Below, piece after piece: positions 35,586-44,826 of a DNA stretch of 64,000 nt. The notes under the pieces were generated by a model. It searched no databases and had not been told where the DNA came from. It saw only the letters and a program-made list of their open reading frames with translations. This DNA is from Streptomyces sp. NBC_01451. GTDB lineage: Bacteria > Actinomycetota > Actinomycetes > Streptomycetales > Streptomycetaceae. Each line of letters opens with the position of its first letter. Position 1 is the first letter of the stretch. The translations under genes and the position numbers were made by a program. The DNA lies in NCBI RefSeq assembly GCF_036227485.1, contig NZ_CP109479.1:3038001-3102000 (forward strand), written 5' to 3'.

Positions 35586-35963
35586 TCAGCCCAGCTCCCC
35601 GCGCTCCACACAGAACTCGTTGCCCTCCGGGTCGGCCATGAGCACCCACCCGCCGCCGTCCGGCCTGCGGTGGTCCGCGACGACCCGGGCGCCGAGGGAC
35701 ACCACCCGCTCGACCTCCTCGTCCCGGGTGCGCCCGTGCGGTCGTAGGTCGAAGTGCAGGCGGTTCTTCACCGACTTGCCCTCCGGCACCTGGATGAACA
35801 GCAGCCTGGGCCCGCCGTCCGGGTCTTCGATCTCCGCCGCCGGGTCACCGGGCTTGTCGTCGTCGGCCAGCGGGCGGCCGAACACCGCGCTCCAGAACAG
35901 GCCGAGGTCGTAGGGGTCACCGGTGGTGTCGAAGGTGATGTTGTGGATCGTCGGGAAAGACAA
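35586..35963 (-). CDS. VOC superfamily (glyoxalase-like) protein
   Basis: A 125-residue protein with a two-part vicinal-oxygen-chelate fold (Glyoxalase_6-like). It starts MSFPTIHNITFDTTGDPYDL, followed by FWSAVFGRPL. The second half has RLHFDLRPHGRTRDEEVERV and ends in DPEGNEFCVE. Possible metal ligands are His and Glu in those strands. These small proteins range from resistance proteins to isomerases and the substrate cannot be told. It is convergent with the Uma2 gene (14-base gap) and lies just downstream of the bldK terminator. Confidence 0.85.
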   Translation of the reverse strand: MSFPTIHNITFDTTGDPYDLGLFWSAVFGRPLADDDKPGDPAAEIEDPDGGPRLLFIQVPEGKSVKNRLHFDLRPHGRTRDEEVERVVSLGARVVADHRRPDGGGWVLMADPEGNEFCVERGELG

Positions 35964-36038
35964 CGAGGCCTCCAGGCCATGTGAGGGATACCGCGTGCGA
36001 GCGTCCCCGACCCGGCGCCGTGTGTCGAGCGAATAAAA

Positions 36039-36074
36039 GCCGGGAGTGAGGAGCCACTGCTCCTCACCCCCGGC
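36039..36074 (-). terminator. Intrinsic terminator of the bldK operon
   Basis: Stem GCCGGGAGTGAGGAGC (36039-36054) with 36059-36074, one mismatch in 16 pairs, four-base loop. On the minus strand it is followed by TTTTATT, so it is a rho-independent terminator with a real T-tract, about 20 bases after the bldKE stop. Confidence 0.92.
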
Positions 36075-36094
36075 CTCACCGCGTTCCCGCGACC

Positions 36095-37213
<1,119 letters not shown>

Positions 37214-37226
37214 GTCTCGGTGCTCC

Positions 37227-38288
37227 CTAGCGCAGCCGGGGCTGGATCTTGTCGATGAAGATGGTCTGCTTCTGCTCCGCCGTCAGATGGCACGCGGAGG
37301 CGCGCCCGTCCGCCAGCGACGGCCGTTCGTCGGTGCAGCGGTTGCCCGAGACCTCGCCGGTGAAGGCGCAACGCGGGTGGAAGGGGCAGCCCGAGGGCGG
37401 GTTGAGCAGTGAGGGCGGCGAGCCGGGGATCGGCGTCAGCGCCTCGTGGATGTTGCCGTCCAGGCGCGGCATGGAGCTGAGCAGACCCCAGGTGTACGGG
37501 TGCTTCGGCGTGCGGAGCACTTCCTTCACGCTGCCGCGCTCGACGGCCCGGCCCGCGTACATCACCAGCAGGTCGTCGGCCACGTTCGAGATGACGCCGA
37601 GGTCGTGCGTGATGAAGATGATCGCGGAGCCGAACTCCTGCTGGAGGTCCTTGAGCAGGTCCAGGATCTGGGCCTGCACCGTCACATCCAGCGCGGTGGT
37701 GGGCTCGTCGGCGATCAGCAGGTCGGGGTCGCACATCAGCGACATGGCGATCATCGCGCGCTGGCGCATACCGCCGGAGAACTGGTGCGGATAGTCGTCG
37801 AAGCGCGTCTTGGGCTGCGGGATGCCGACCTTCTCCAGCATCTGCACGGCCCGGTCCTTGGCCTCCTTCTTGGAGGCGCCCCGGTGCTTCATGTACGGCT
37901 CGGACAGCTGACGGCCCACCGTGTAGTACGGGGAGAGCGCGGTCAGCGGGTCCTGGAAGATCATCGCCATCTTGTTGCCGCGGAGCTGCTCCAGCTCCTT
38001 CTCCGTGGCGGTGACGAGCTCCTTGCCGTCGAAGACGATCTCGCCGTCGACAGTGCTGGTCCGGGGGTTGTGCAGACCGAGGATCGTCAGGTTGGTGACG
38101 GACTTGCCGGATCCCGACTCGCCCACGATACCCAGGGTCTTGCCGCGCTCGACGTCGAAGGAGAGCCCGTCGACCGCCTTGACGATGCCGTCCTCGGTGG
38201 AGAACTGCACCTTGAGATCGCGGACCGAGAGGAAGCTGTCCGGACCGGTCGGGGCCGGTGCGTCCTCTGGCTTGGTCAGTGTGGTCAC
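37227..38288 (-). CDS. bldKD: Oligopeptide ABC transporter ATP-binding protein BldKD (OppD-like)
   Basis: A 353-residue ATPase: Walker A GESGSGKS (56-63), [15 protein letters not shown], signature FSGGMRQRA, Walker [15 protein letters not shown], and the C-terminal [18 protein letters not shown] region. Start GTG 38288 with AGGAAG upstream, 15 bases after the bldKC stop. Forms the ATPase pair with BldKE. Confidence 0.9.
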   Translation of the reverse strand: MTTLTKPEDAPAPTGPDSFLSVRDLKVQFSTEDGIVKAVDGLSFDVERGKTLGIVGESGSGKSVTNLTILGLHNPRTSTVDGEIVFDGKELVTATEKELEQLRGNKMAMIFQDPLTALSPYYTVGRQLSEPYMKHRGASKKEAKDRAVQMLEKVGIPQPKTRFDDYPHQFSGGMRQRAMIAMSLMCDPDLLIADEPTTALDVTVQAQILDLLKDLQQEFGSAIIFITHDLGVISNVADDLLVMYAGRAVERGSVKEVLRTPKHPYTWGLLSSMPRLDGNIHEALTPIPGSPPSLLNPPSGCPFHPRCAFTGEVSGNRCTDERPSLADGRASACHLTAEQKQTIFIDKIQPRLR

Positions 38289-38303
38289 GGTGGTTCGTTC
38301 TTC

Positions 38304-39281
38304 CTAGGAGAGCCGGACGCGCGGGTCGATATAGGCGTACACGATGTCGGTAAGGATGTTCAGGATCAGGATGAAGAAGGCCCCGAACAACATGATGCCC
38401 ATCGTCAGCGGGAGGTCCTTCTGGACCGCGCCGTCCACGGCCAGGCGGCCGATGCCCTGGAGGGAGAAGGTCAGTTCGGTGACGACACCGCCGCCCAGCA
38501 GGGCGCTGACGTCGATGCCGAGCACGGTGACGATCGGGATGAGCGACCCGCGCCAGGCGTAGCGGAAGAAGACGTACTTCTGTGACATGCCCTTGGCGCG
38601 GGCGGTGCGGACGTGTTCCTCCGCGAGCTGCTCGATCATCGAGGCGCGCGCCATACGCGTGTACTGCGCGGTGAAGATGGTGGCCATGACGACCATCGGG
38701 ATGGACAGTCCGACGAGCCAGCCGACCGGGTCCTCGGTGAACGGCACGTACTTCGGGTCTTCCATCCAGCCGGTGCTGTAGACGAAGACGATCAGCGCGA
38801 TCGGTCCGAGGAAGTAGATCTGGAACGAGCTGAGCACCATGGACGCGCCGGTGGAGATCTTGTCCACCAGGGAGCCACGCTTGTAGGCGGAGAGCATGCC
38901 CGCGCCGAGGCCCACGACCAGGAAGACGACCAGCGCGCCGATCGTCAGCGACAGGGTCAGCGGGAAGCGGTCCTTGATGAGGTTCCAGACCATGTCGTTG
39001 TAGTAGAACGACTGTCCGAGGCAGGGTGCGCTGCAGTGGCCCTGCGGGAAGTCACGGCCGGTCACGATGCCAGACATGAAGTCCCAGAACTGCTGCGCGA
39101 TGGGCAGGTTGAGCCCAAGGGCAGTACGGATGTCTTCGAGTCTCGCGGGCGAGCAGTCCTTGCCACAGGCCAGTGAGGCGTAGTCGGAGGGCGCCGCGAC
39201 GAACAGGAAGAACGTGGTGGCGCCGATCAGGAACAGGGTGACGACGGCACCGACCGTACGCCGGAGGATGAACTGAAACAT
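38304..39281 (-). CDS. bldKC: Oligopeptide ABC transporter permease BldKC (OppB-like)
   Basis: A 325-residue permease beginning MFQFILRRTVGAVVTLFLIG, with a loop SLACGKDCSPARLEDIRTAL, further helices and the EAA region HVRTARAKGMSQKYVFFRYAW followed by GGGVVTELTFSLQGIG. The frame is open for 18 codons upstream, but conserved protein character starts at ATG 39281. It is separated from bldKB by a 110-base leader that contains a hairpin. Confidence 0.9.
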   Translation of the reverse strand: MFQFILRRTVGAVVTLFLIGATTFFLFVAAPSDYASLACGKDCSPARLEDIRTALGLNLPIAQQFWDFMSGIVTGRDFPQGHCSAPCLGQSFYYNDMVWNLIKDRFPLTLSLTIGALVVFLVVGLGAGMLSAYKRGSLVDKISTGASMVLSSFQIYFLGPIALIVFVYSTGWMEDPKYVPFTEDPVGWLVGLSIPMVVMATIFTAQYTRMARASMIEQLAEEHVRTARAKGMSQKYVFFRYAWRGSLIPIVTVLGIDVSALLGGGVVTELTFSLQGIGRLAVDGAVQKDLPLTMGIMLFGAFFILILNILTDIVYAYIDPRVRLS

Positions 39282-39340
39282 GGCGGGGGGCTGCTCTCTG
39301 CGGAGACGTGCGGAGACGGGATGGGACGGGTTCACGGAAC

Positions 39341-39376
39341 CGCGGGGGTGCGCTCCGCCTGGTGCGCACCCCCGCG
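39341..39376 (-). other. Intra-operon hairpin between bldKB and bldKC
   Basis: CGCGGGGGTGCGC (39341-39353) pairs perfectly with 39364-39376 across a ten-base loop, right after the bldKB stop. Same relative place as the hairpins at 32852-32887 and 27862-27900 in the two other peptide operons. Confidence 0.75.
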
Positions 39377-39391
39377 ATCAGCCGTAGAGAG

Positions 39392-41185
39392 TTACGACTT
39401 CAGGAACAGTCGGGTGATGTCGATGTAGCTCGACTCGGTGCTGTAGCGGGCACCGCCGATGTTCGAACCGTAGAGCTGGAACTGCTTGGTGTACCAGAGC
39501 GGAGCGGCCGGGTTGACCTTCTCCAGGATGTAGTGCTGCGCTTCCTTCCAGGTCGCGGCAGCGGCGGTCGGCTCCTGGGTCAGGGCCTTCTTGATGAGCT
39601 CCTGGACCTTCGGGTCGTTGATGTGCGAGTAGTTCGCGGACCCGTCGGCGACCTGGTCACCGTCGTAGATGGGCGTGACGACCGTGCCCGGCGACGGCCA
39701 GTCCTGGCCCCAGCCCGTGACGTACATGTCGTACGGGTTCTTGACCTTGCCGATCTGCTCGTAGTAGCTCGCGGAGTCGACTTCCTTGGCGACGACGTCG
39801 ATGCCGATCTTCGTCAGCGCGTCCTCGATGGCGACCTTGCGCTTCTGGCCGGCCTCGCTGTTGGAGTACGCGTAGACGAGCTTCTTCTCGGCGGCCGGAA
39901 CGTCCTTCAGAAGCTCCTTGGCCTTCGCGATGTTGCCCTGGGGCGTCTTCAGACGGCCGTACGGGTCGTACGTGGCCTCGTAGCCGGGCAGGGTCGGGGC
40001 GAACAGGTTCGGGGCCGGGTCGCCACCGTAGGCGCCACCCTCGCCGGCGATGAGCGACTTGGAGTTCACGCCGTAGGTGATCGCGTCACGGACGGCCTTG
40101 TTCTTCACCCGGTCCAGGTTGAACGTCAGCGTCATGACGTAGGGCTGGTAGCCCTTGATCGTGCGCTTGTTGACGGCCGCGTCGCTGATGACCTTCTGGA
40201 TCTGGGTCGCCTCGACGCCACCGGTGAGCTGGATGGCGTTCTTGGAGTCGCCCTGGTCGGCGATCAGGCGGCTGGTCTGCGTCGACTCGGTGACACCGAA
40301 GTCGAAGTTGAAGCCGTCAACGTACTGGTGGCGCACGGAGTCGGTCTTCGGGTCCCAGTTCTCGTTCTTGACGAGCTTCATGGACTTGCCGACCTTGTAC
40401 TCGGCGATCTTGTACGGGCCGGTCGAGACCGGAGCCGCGTCGTACTTCTCCTTCGTGTCGGTCTTCTCGGGGACGACCGAGTAGCCCGGCATGGCAAGCG
40501 TCTGGGGCAGGTCCGGACGCGCCGTGTCGAAGTGGAAGACGACAGTCTTGGCGTCCGGGGTGTCCAGAACCGTGGACGGCAGGTGCTTGGAGCCGAAGCC
40601 GCCGTCCTTCAGCGTGTCGCGGTACTTCGGGCCGCTCAGCCAGGTCTGCAGGTAGGTCGGGCCGTCGAAGATGAACGCGGCGTACTGGCGCTCGATGGTG
40701 TGGCGGATGTCGGCGGACGTGATGACGTTGCCGTTCTGGTCCTTGACGCCGTCCTTCAGCGTGTAGGTCCAGGTCTTGCCGCCGTCCGAGGACTTGCCCG
40801 AGTCGGTCGCGAGGTCACCGACGACCGAGACGTTGCCCTTGCCGTCCTCCTCGAAGTTGGTCAGGCCGCGGTACAGCAGGTTGGCGACCTGGCCGGCGTC
40901 CGAGACGTAGATCTGGCCCGGGTCCAGGTGGGTGAGGCCCGACTCCTGGTAGACCTGGACGGTACCGCCGCTCTTGGCGCCGGCGACCTCCTCGGCGGGG
41001 CCGGTCGACGCGGCTGCGTCGGCGTAGACGACCGCCTTCGACTGCTCGGCAGCCTTGGACTGGTCCTCCTTGGAGTCCTTGCCGGAGCTGCCGCCCTTGT
41101 TCTCGGAGCAACCGGTGAGCGCGAGGGAGCCGGCCGCGATGGCGACCACGATGGCCCGCGTTCTACGCGAATTGAGCGACTTCAT
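39392..41185 (-). CDS. bldKB: Oligopeptide-binding lipoprotein BldKB
   Basis: A 597-residue SBP_bac_5 lipoprotein. The Sec signal peptide ends in the lipobox LTGC with Cys26, followed by a polar Gly/Ser/Lys linker (to about 50). The mature part has SGGTVQVYQESGLTHLDPGQ and the TWTYTLKDGVKDQNGNVITS segment. It catches the extracellular peptide for import by BldKACDE. Order permease-lipoprotein-permease-ATPase-ATPase matches bldKA-E of S. coelicolor (SCO5112-5116, from memory). The ribosome binding region is weak (AGGTAGG, far from ATG 41185). Confidence 0.9.
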   Translation of the reverse strand: MKSLNSRRTRAIVVAIAAGSLALTGCSENKGGSSGKDSKEDQSKAAEQSKAVVYADAAASTGPAEEVAGAKSGGTVQVYQESGLTHLDPGQIYVSDAGQVANLLYRGLTNFEEDGKGNVSVVGDLATDSGKSSDGGKTWTYTLKDGVKDQNGNVITSADIRHTIERQYAAFIFDGPTYLQTWLSGPKYRDTLKDGGFGSKHLPSTVLDTPDAKTVVFHFDTARPDLPQTLAMPGYSVVPEKTDTKEKYDAAPVSTGPYKIAEYKVGKSMKLVKNENWDPKTDSVRHQYVDGFNFDFGVTESTQTSRLIADQGDSKNAIQLTGGVEATQIQKVISDAAVNKRTIKGYQPYVMTLTFNLDRVKNKAVRDAITYGVNSKSLIAGEGGAYGGDPAPNLFAPTLPGYEATYDPYGRLKTPQGNIAKAKELLKDVPAAEKKLVYAYSNSEAGQKRKVAIEDALTKIGIDVVAKEVDSASYYEQIGKVKNPYDMYVTGWGQDWPSPGTVVTPIYDGDQVADGSANYSHINDPKVQELIKKALTQEPTAAAATWKEAQHYILEKVNPAAPLWYTKQFQLYGSNIGGARYSTESSYIDITRLFLKS

Positions 41186-41284
41186 TTTGGCGAATACCTA
41201 CCTGTCAGTTGTTATCCATGAGTACTGCCTGACGTGACCGACAGGCCACGCGGGGGCGGCAGTCACCCCCCACCAATGGACGGT

Positions 41285-42331
41285 TCAGCGCCCGGACTTG
41301 GGGTCGAACGCATCCCGTACGGAGTCTCCGAGGAGGTTGAAGCACAGGATGAAGATCACCAGAGCCAGGCCCGGGAAGAACATGAAGGACGGATCGGGCT
41401 CCGCGTACCCGGCACCGGCGGCGAACATCCGCCCCCAGTCGGGGGTCGGCTCGACGAAGCCGACGCCCGCGAAGGACAGGAACGCGATGGTGAGAATCGT
41501 GCTGGGCAGCTGGTATGTGAACTGCACCAGGATCGGCGAGACCACGTTGGGCAGGATCTCCTTGCGGATGATCCGCCACGGAGAGGCGCCCGCGACCTTG
41601 GCCGCCTCCACGAACTCACGGTCTCGCAGGGACAGCACCGTGGAGCGGATCAGACGGGCCATGCCCATCCAGCCCAGCACCCACAGAACGATCAGCATCG
41701 CCACCGCGCGGAGGTACGTGGGGGTTTCCTCCCGCGGATCCACGAAGAACGCGGTCACGACGGGCATGAACGCGATGAAGAACAGCTGTGAGGGGAAGGA
41801 GAGGAAGAAGTCCGTGACCCGGCCGATCCAGTAGTCGGTACGACCGCCGACGTAGCCGCCGATCAGACCGATGAGGATGCCCGTGATCATGACCAGCACG
41901 GTCACGCCCACCGCCATGAACAGCGAGGTGCGCATGCCGTACATCAGCATGGCGAAGACGTCACGGCCCAGCTGCGGCTCCACGCCGAACCAGTGGGTCC
42001 CCGAGACGCCGCCGAAGTAGCCGAGCGGCAGCCCGAACTCGTCCAGGACGGGGCTGTCCGCGTACGTGGGGTCCTGGCCGTACAGCGTGTAGGGGTTCGT
42101 CCCGCTGAGCTTCGTCAGCAGAGGCGCCGCCAGCGCGATGACGAAGTAGAAAATCACTACGCAGGCGCAGATGACACCGGTACGGTCACGCTTGAAGCGC
42201 TGCCACATCAACTGCCCGGGAGAACGACCCTCAAGCTTCTTCGGCCCCTTGGCGGGCTCGGTCTTCGTATCGAGCTCGGGGTCCAAGGCGATCGAGGGCC
42301 CGGCGCCTTCAGCCTTGGCTGGACTGGTCAT
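41285..42331 (-). CDS. bldKA: Oligopeptide ABC transporter permease BldKA (OppC-like)
   Basis: A 348-residue permease. A ~45-residue polar N-terminus precedes helix 1 (GVICACVVIFYFVIALAAPL), then a long loop with WFGVEPQLGRDVFAMLMYGM and the EAA region EAAKVAGASPWRIIRKEILPN. ATG 42331 has GGGGGAAG about nine bases upstream and begins MTSPAKAEGAGPSIALDPEL; the frame is open further upstream but without protein character. First gene of the bldK operon. Confidence 0.9.
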   Translation of the reverse strand: MTSPAKAEGAGPSIALDPELDTKTEPAKGPKKLEGRSPGQLMWQRFKRDRTGVICACVVIFYFVIALAAPLLTKLSGTNPYTLYGQDPTYADSPVLDEFGLPLGYFGGVSGTHWFGVEPQLGRDVFAMLMYGMRTSLFMAVGVTVLVMITGILIGLIGGYVGGRTDYWIGRVTDFFLSFPSQLFFIAFMPVVTAFFVDPREETPTYLRAVAMLIVLWVLGWMGMARLIRSTVLSLRDREFVEAAKVAGASPWRIIRKEILPNVVSPILVQFTYQLPSTILTIAFLSFAGVGFVEPTPDWGRMFAAGAGYAEPDPSFMFFPGLALVIFILCFNLLGDSVRDAFDPKSGR

Positions 42332-42772
42332 GTGTGTTCTTCCCCCGGGGGGTTGGAGAGTTGAGCGCAGCACAGATACCGGCGGGTTCTGTGGTTTGGG
42401 GGAACTTTCGCCAAGTAAGTCAACGCGCGTCAAGGCCGGAAGGCATAGGGATCTCCCTACCGTCGAAATTTTGAGCAAAAATTGCAAAGATTGACACCTG
42501 CGCGCGCTTGACACGTCAAACAGTAAATCCACCAAACGGACATAAAGGGATGGTTTTCTGTTTACATGTCCGAAACTTGATCGTTGGTTCACCGGTATCC
42601 GAACAGCGTCGCACAGCTCGCGGACAGACAGGTGGACGGGTATGGGCCAGTCGCGCCGGCAGGGCGGAGACGTCGTTCTCGACGAGGCATCGCGGACATG
42701 CCGAAGGCCCGGCCCCCACCGGTGGGGAACCGGGTCCTCGTGACGTCGGATCAGAGCAGGCTCAGCCCCTGA
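42332..42772 (-). promoter_or_regulatory. bldK upstream region, AT-rich leader
   Basis: About 440 bases between typA and bldKA, no supported gene. The stretch 42470-42590 is clearly AT-rich for this chromosome. It holds TTGACA at 42491 and the near-palindrome TTGAC-AC-GTCAA around 42508-42519, and on the minus strand the TTGACG boxes around 42420-42432. I cannot place a -10 box with good spacing. A promoter and regulator sites for the developmental bldK operon are expected here. The 3' end of the region holds the typA terminator. Confidence 0.6.
42708..42734 (-). terminator. Hairpin after typA
   Basis: CCCGG (42708-42712) and CCCCA pair with TGGGG and CCGGG (42730-42734), with a small internal loop and a CCGG loop. 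It begins about 40 bases after the typA stop. Confidence 0.7.
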
Positions 42773-44680
42773 TCAGCCGTGCTTGGCGCGGCTGGCGGAG
42801 CGGGCGCGCTCACGGGCGTCCAGGTTCACCTTGCGGATGCGAACCGCCTCCGGGGTGACCTCGACGCACTCGTCGTCGCGGCAGAACTCCAGGGACTGCT
42901 CCAGGGAGAGCTTGCGGGGCGGGACGATCGCCTCGAACGAGTCGGCCGAGGACGACCGCATGTTCGTGAGCTTCTTCTCCTTGGTGATGTTCACGTCCAT
43001 GTCGTCGGAGCGAGAGTTCTCGCCGACGATCATGCCCTCGTACACCTCGGTGCCGGGGTCGGTGAACAGCACACCGCGCTCCTGGAGGTTCGTCATCGCG
43101 AACGCGGTGACGGCGCCGGCCCGGTCGGCGACCAGCGAACCGTTGTTACGGGTCGCCAGCACGCCGAACCAGGGCTCGTGGCCCTCGTGGATGGAGTGCG
43201 CGATGCCGGTGCCGCGCGTGCCCGTCAGGAACTCCGTACGGAAGCCGATGAGACCGCGCGAGGGCACGACGAACTCCATGCGCACCCAGCCGGAGCCGTG
43301 GTTGGACATGTTGTCCATCCGGCCCTTGCGGACACCCATGAGCTGCGTGACCGCGCCCATGTGCTCCTCGGGCACGTCGATCGTCATGCGCTCGACGGGC
43401 TCGTGGACCTTGCCGTCGATGATCTGGGTGACGACCTGCGGCTTGCCGATGGTCAGCTCGAAGCCCTCACGGCGCATCTGCTCGACCAGGATGGCGAGCG
43501 CCAGCTCACCACGGCCCTGGACCTCCCAGGCGTCGGGACGCTCGGTGTCGAGGACACGGAGGCTGACGTTACCGATCAGCTCGCGGTCGAGACGGTCCTT
43601 GACCTGCCGGGCGGTGACCTTGCGGTCCTTGACCACTGCCTTGTTCTCGGCACCCTTGCCGGTGCCGCCGCGGCCGACCATCGGCGAGGTGTTCGTACCG
43701 ATGGTCATGGAGATCGCCGGCTCGTCGACCGTGATGAGCGGCAGCGCGATCGGCCGCTCGGGGTCGGCCAGGGTCTCGCCGATCATGATGTCCGGGATAC
43801 CGGCGACGGCACAGATGTCACCCGGGCCGGCCATCTCGGCGGGCTTGCGGGTGAGCGCCTCGGTCATCAGCAGCTCGGTGATGCGGACGTTGGACATCGT
43901 GCCGTCACGCTTGATCCACGTGACGGTCTGGCCCTTGCGCAGCTCGCCCTGCTCGACCCGGAGCAGCGCGATACGGCCGAGGAAGTTGTCCGCGTCCAGG
44001 TTGGTGACGTGCGCCTGGAGCGGGGCCTCCTCGTCGAACAGCGGGGCCGGGACGTGCGACAGGATCGTGGAGAAGAACGGCTCCAGGCTGTTGCTGTCGG
44101 CCGGGACGGTGCCGTCCTCCGGCTTGGTCAGCGAGGCGACACCGTCACGCGCACACGCGTAGACGATGGGGAACTCGATCTGCTCCTCGTCGGCGTCCAG
44201 GTCCAGGAAGAGGTCGTACGTCTCGTTGACGACCTCGTCGATCCGGGAGTCCGGGCGGTCGGTCTTGTTGATGCAGAGGATGACCGGCAGACGCTGCTGG
44301 AGCGCCTTGCGCAGCACGAAACGGGTCTGCGGCAACGGCCCCTCGGAGGCGTCGACCAGCAGAACCACGGCGTCCACCATCGACAGACCGCGCTCGACCT
44401 CGCCACCGAAGTCGGCGTGGCCCGGGGTGTCGATGATGTTGATGGTGATGACGTCCCCCCCGTCCTTCGGGTGGTACTTCACCGCCGTGTTCTTGGCGAG
44501 GATCGTGATGCCCTTCTCACGTTCCAGGTCGTTCGAGTCCATCATGCGGTCGTCGAGCGACTCGGCGGCGTGCGCGGCGAAGGCACCGGCCTGCTTCAGC
44601 ATGGCGTCGACCAGTGTCGTCTTCCCGTGGTCGACGTGGGCGACGATGGCGACGTTGCGGATGTCGTGGCGCGTGGCCAT
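42773..44680 (-). CDS. typA: Translational GTPase TypA/BipA
   Basis: A 635-residue ribosome-binding GTPase of the EF-G/LepA family that is needed under cold or other stress and helps late assembly of the large subunit. Residues 14-21 read AHVDHGKT (G1), DTPGHADFGGEV gives G3 and NKTDRPDSRIDE gives G4; domain II, the EF-G-like domain V (AGDICAVAG-type strands later GRGELALAILVEQMRREGFE) and the TypA C-terminal domain follow. Length is normal. GGGAG lies upstream of ATG 44680. Single gene, with a hairpin after its stop. Confidence 0.97.
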   Translation of the reverse strand: MATRHDIRNVAIVAHVDHGKTTLVDAMLKQAGAFAAHAAESLDDRMMDSNDLEREKGITILAKNTAVKYHPKDGGDVITINIIDTPGHADFGGEVERGLSMVDAVVLLVDASEGPLPQTRFVLRKALQQRLPVILCINKTDRPDSRIDEVVNETYDLFLDLDADEEQIEFPIVYACARDGVASLTKPEDGTVPADSNSLEPFFSTILSHVPAPLFDEEAPLQAHVTNLDADNFLGRIALLRVEQGELRKGQTVTWIKRDGTMSNVRITELLMTEALTRKPAEMAGPGDICAVAGIPDIMIGETLADPERPIALPLITVDEPAISMTIGTNTSPMVGRGGTGKGAENKAVVKDRKVTARQVKDRLDRELIGNVSLRVLDTERPDAWEVQGRGELALAILVEQMRREGFELTIGKPQVVTQIIDGKVHEPVERMTIDVPEEHMGAVTQLMGVRKGRMDNMSNHGSGWVRMEFVVPSRGLIGFRTEFLTGTRGTGIAHSIHEGHEPWFGVLATRNNGSLVADRAGAVTAFAMTNLQERGVLFTDPGTEVYEGMIVGENSRSDDMDVNITKEKKLTNMRSSSADSFEAIVPPRKLSLEQSLEFCRDDECVEVTPEAVRIRKVNLDARERARSASRAKHG

Positions 44681-44774
44681 AGTGCGGCGTACTCCCGGAG
44701 TTGAGGACGGCCTGCGCGTACGACTGCGTCACGCGGGCCCTGCCGGGCTGAACATGCCACGGCCTTACCCCATG

Positions 44775-44812
44775 GTACGGGCCCGGCGCGGTAGGGGCTC
44801 GCCGGGCCGTAC
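44775..44812 (-). terminator. Hairpin after the fourth peptide-binding protein gene
   Basis: GTACGGGCCCGGCG (44775-44788) pairs with CGCCGGGCCGTAC (44800-44812) with one bulged base; loop of 11. It starts 15 bases beyond the stop of the upstream minus-strand gene. Confidence 0.8.
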
Positions 44813-44826
44813 CGATGAGGCGACCG

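Noticed and set aside
42779..44704. Long open frame (641 codons) on the strand opposite typA
   Set aside because: Codon mirror of a high-GC gene; composition is Asp/Arg/Val-rich without domains, and typA on the other strand is certain.
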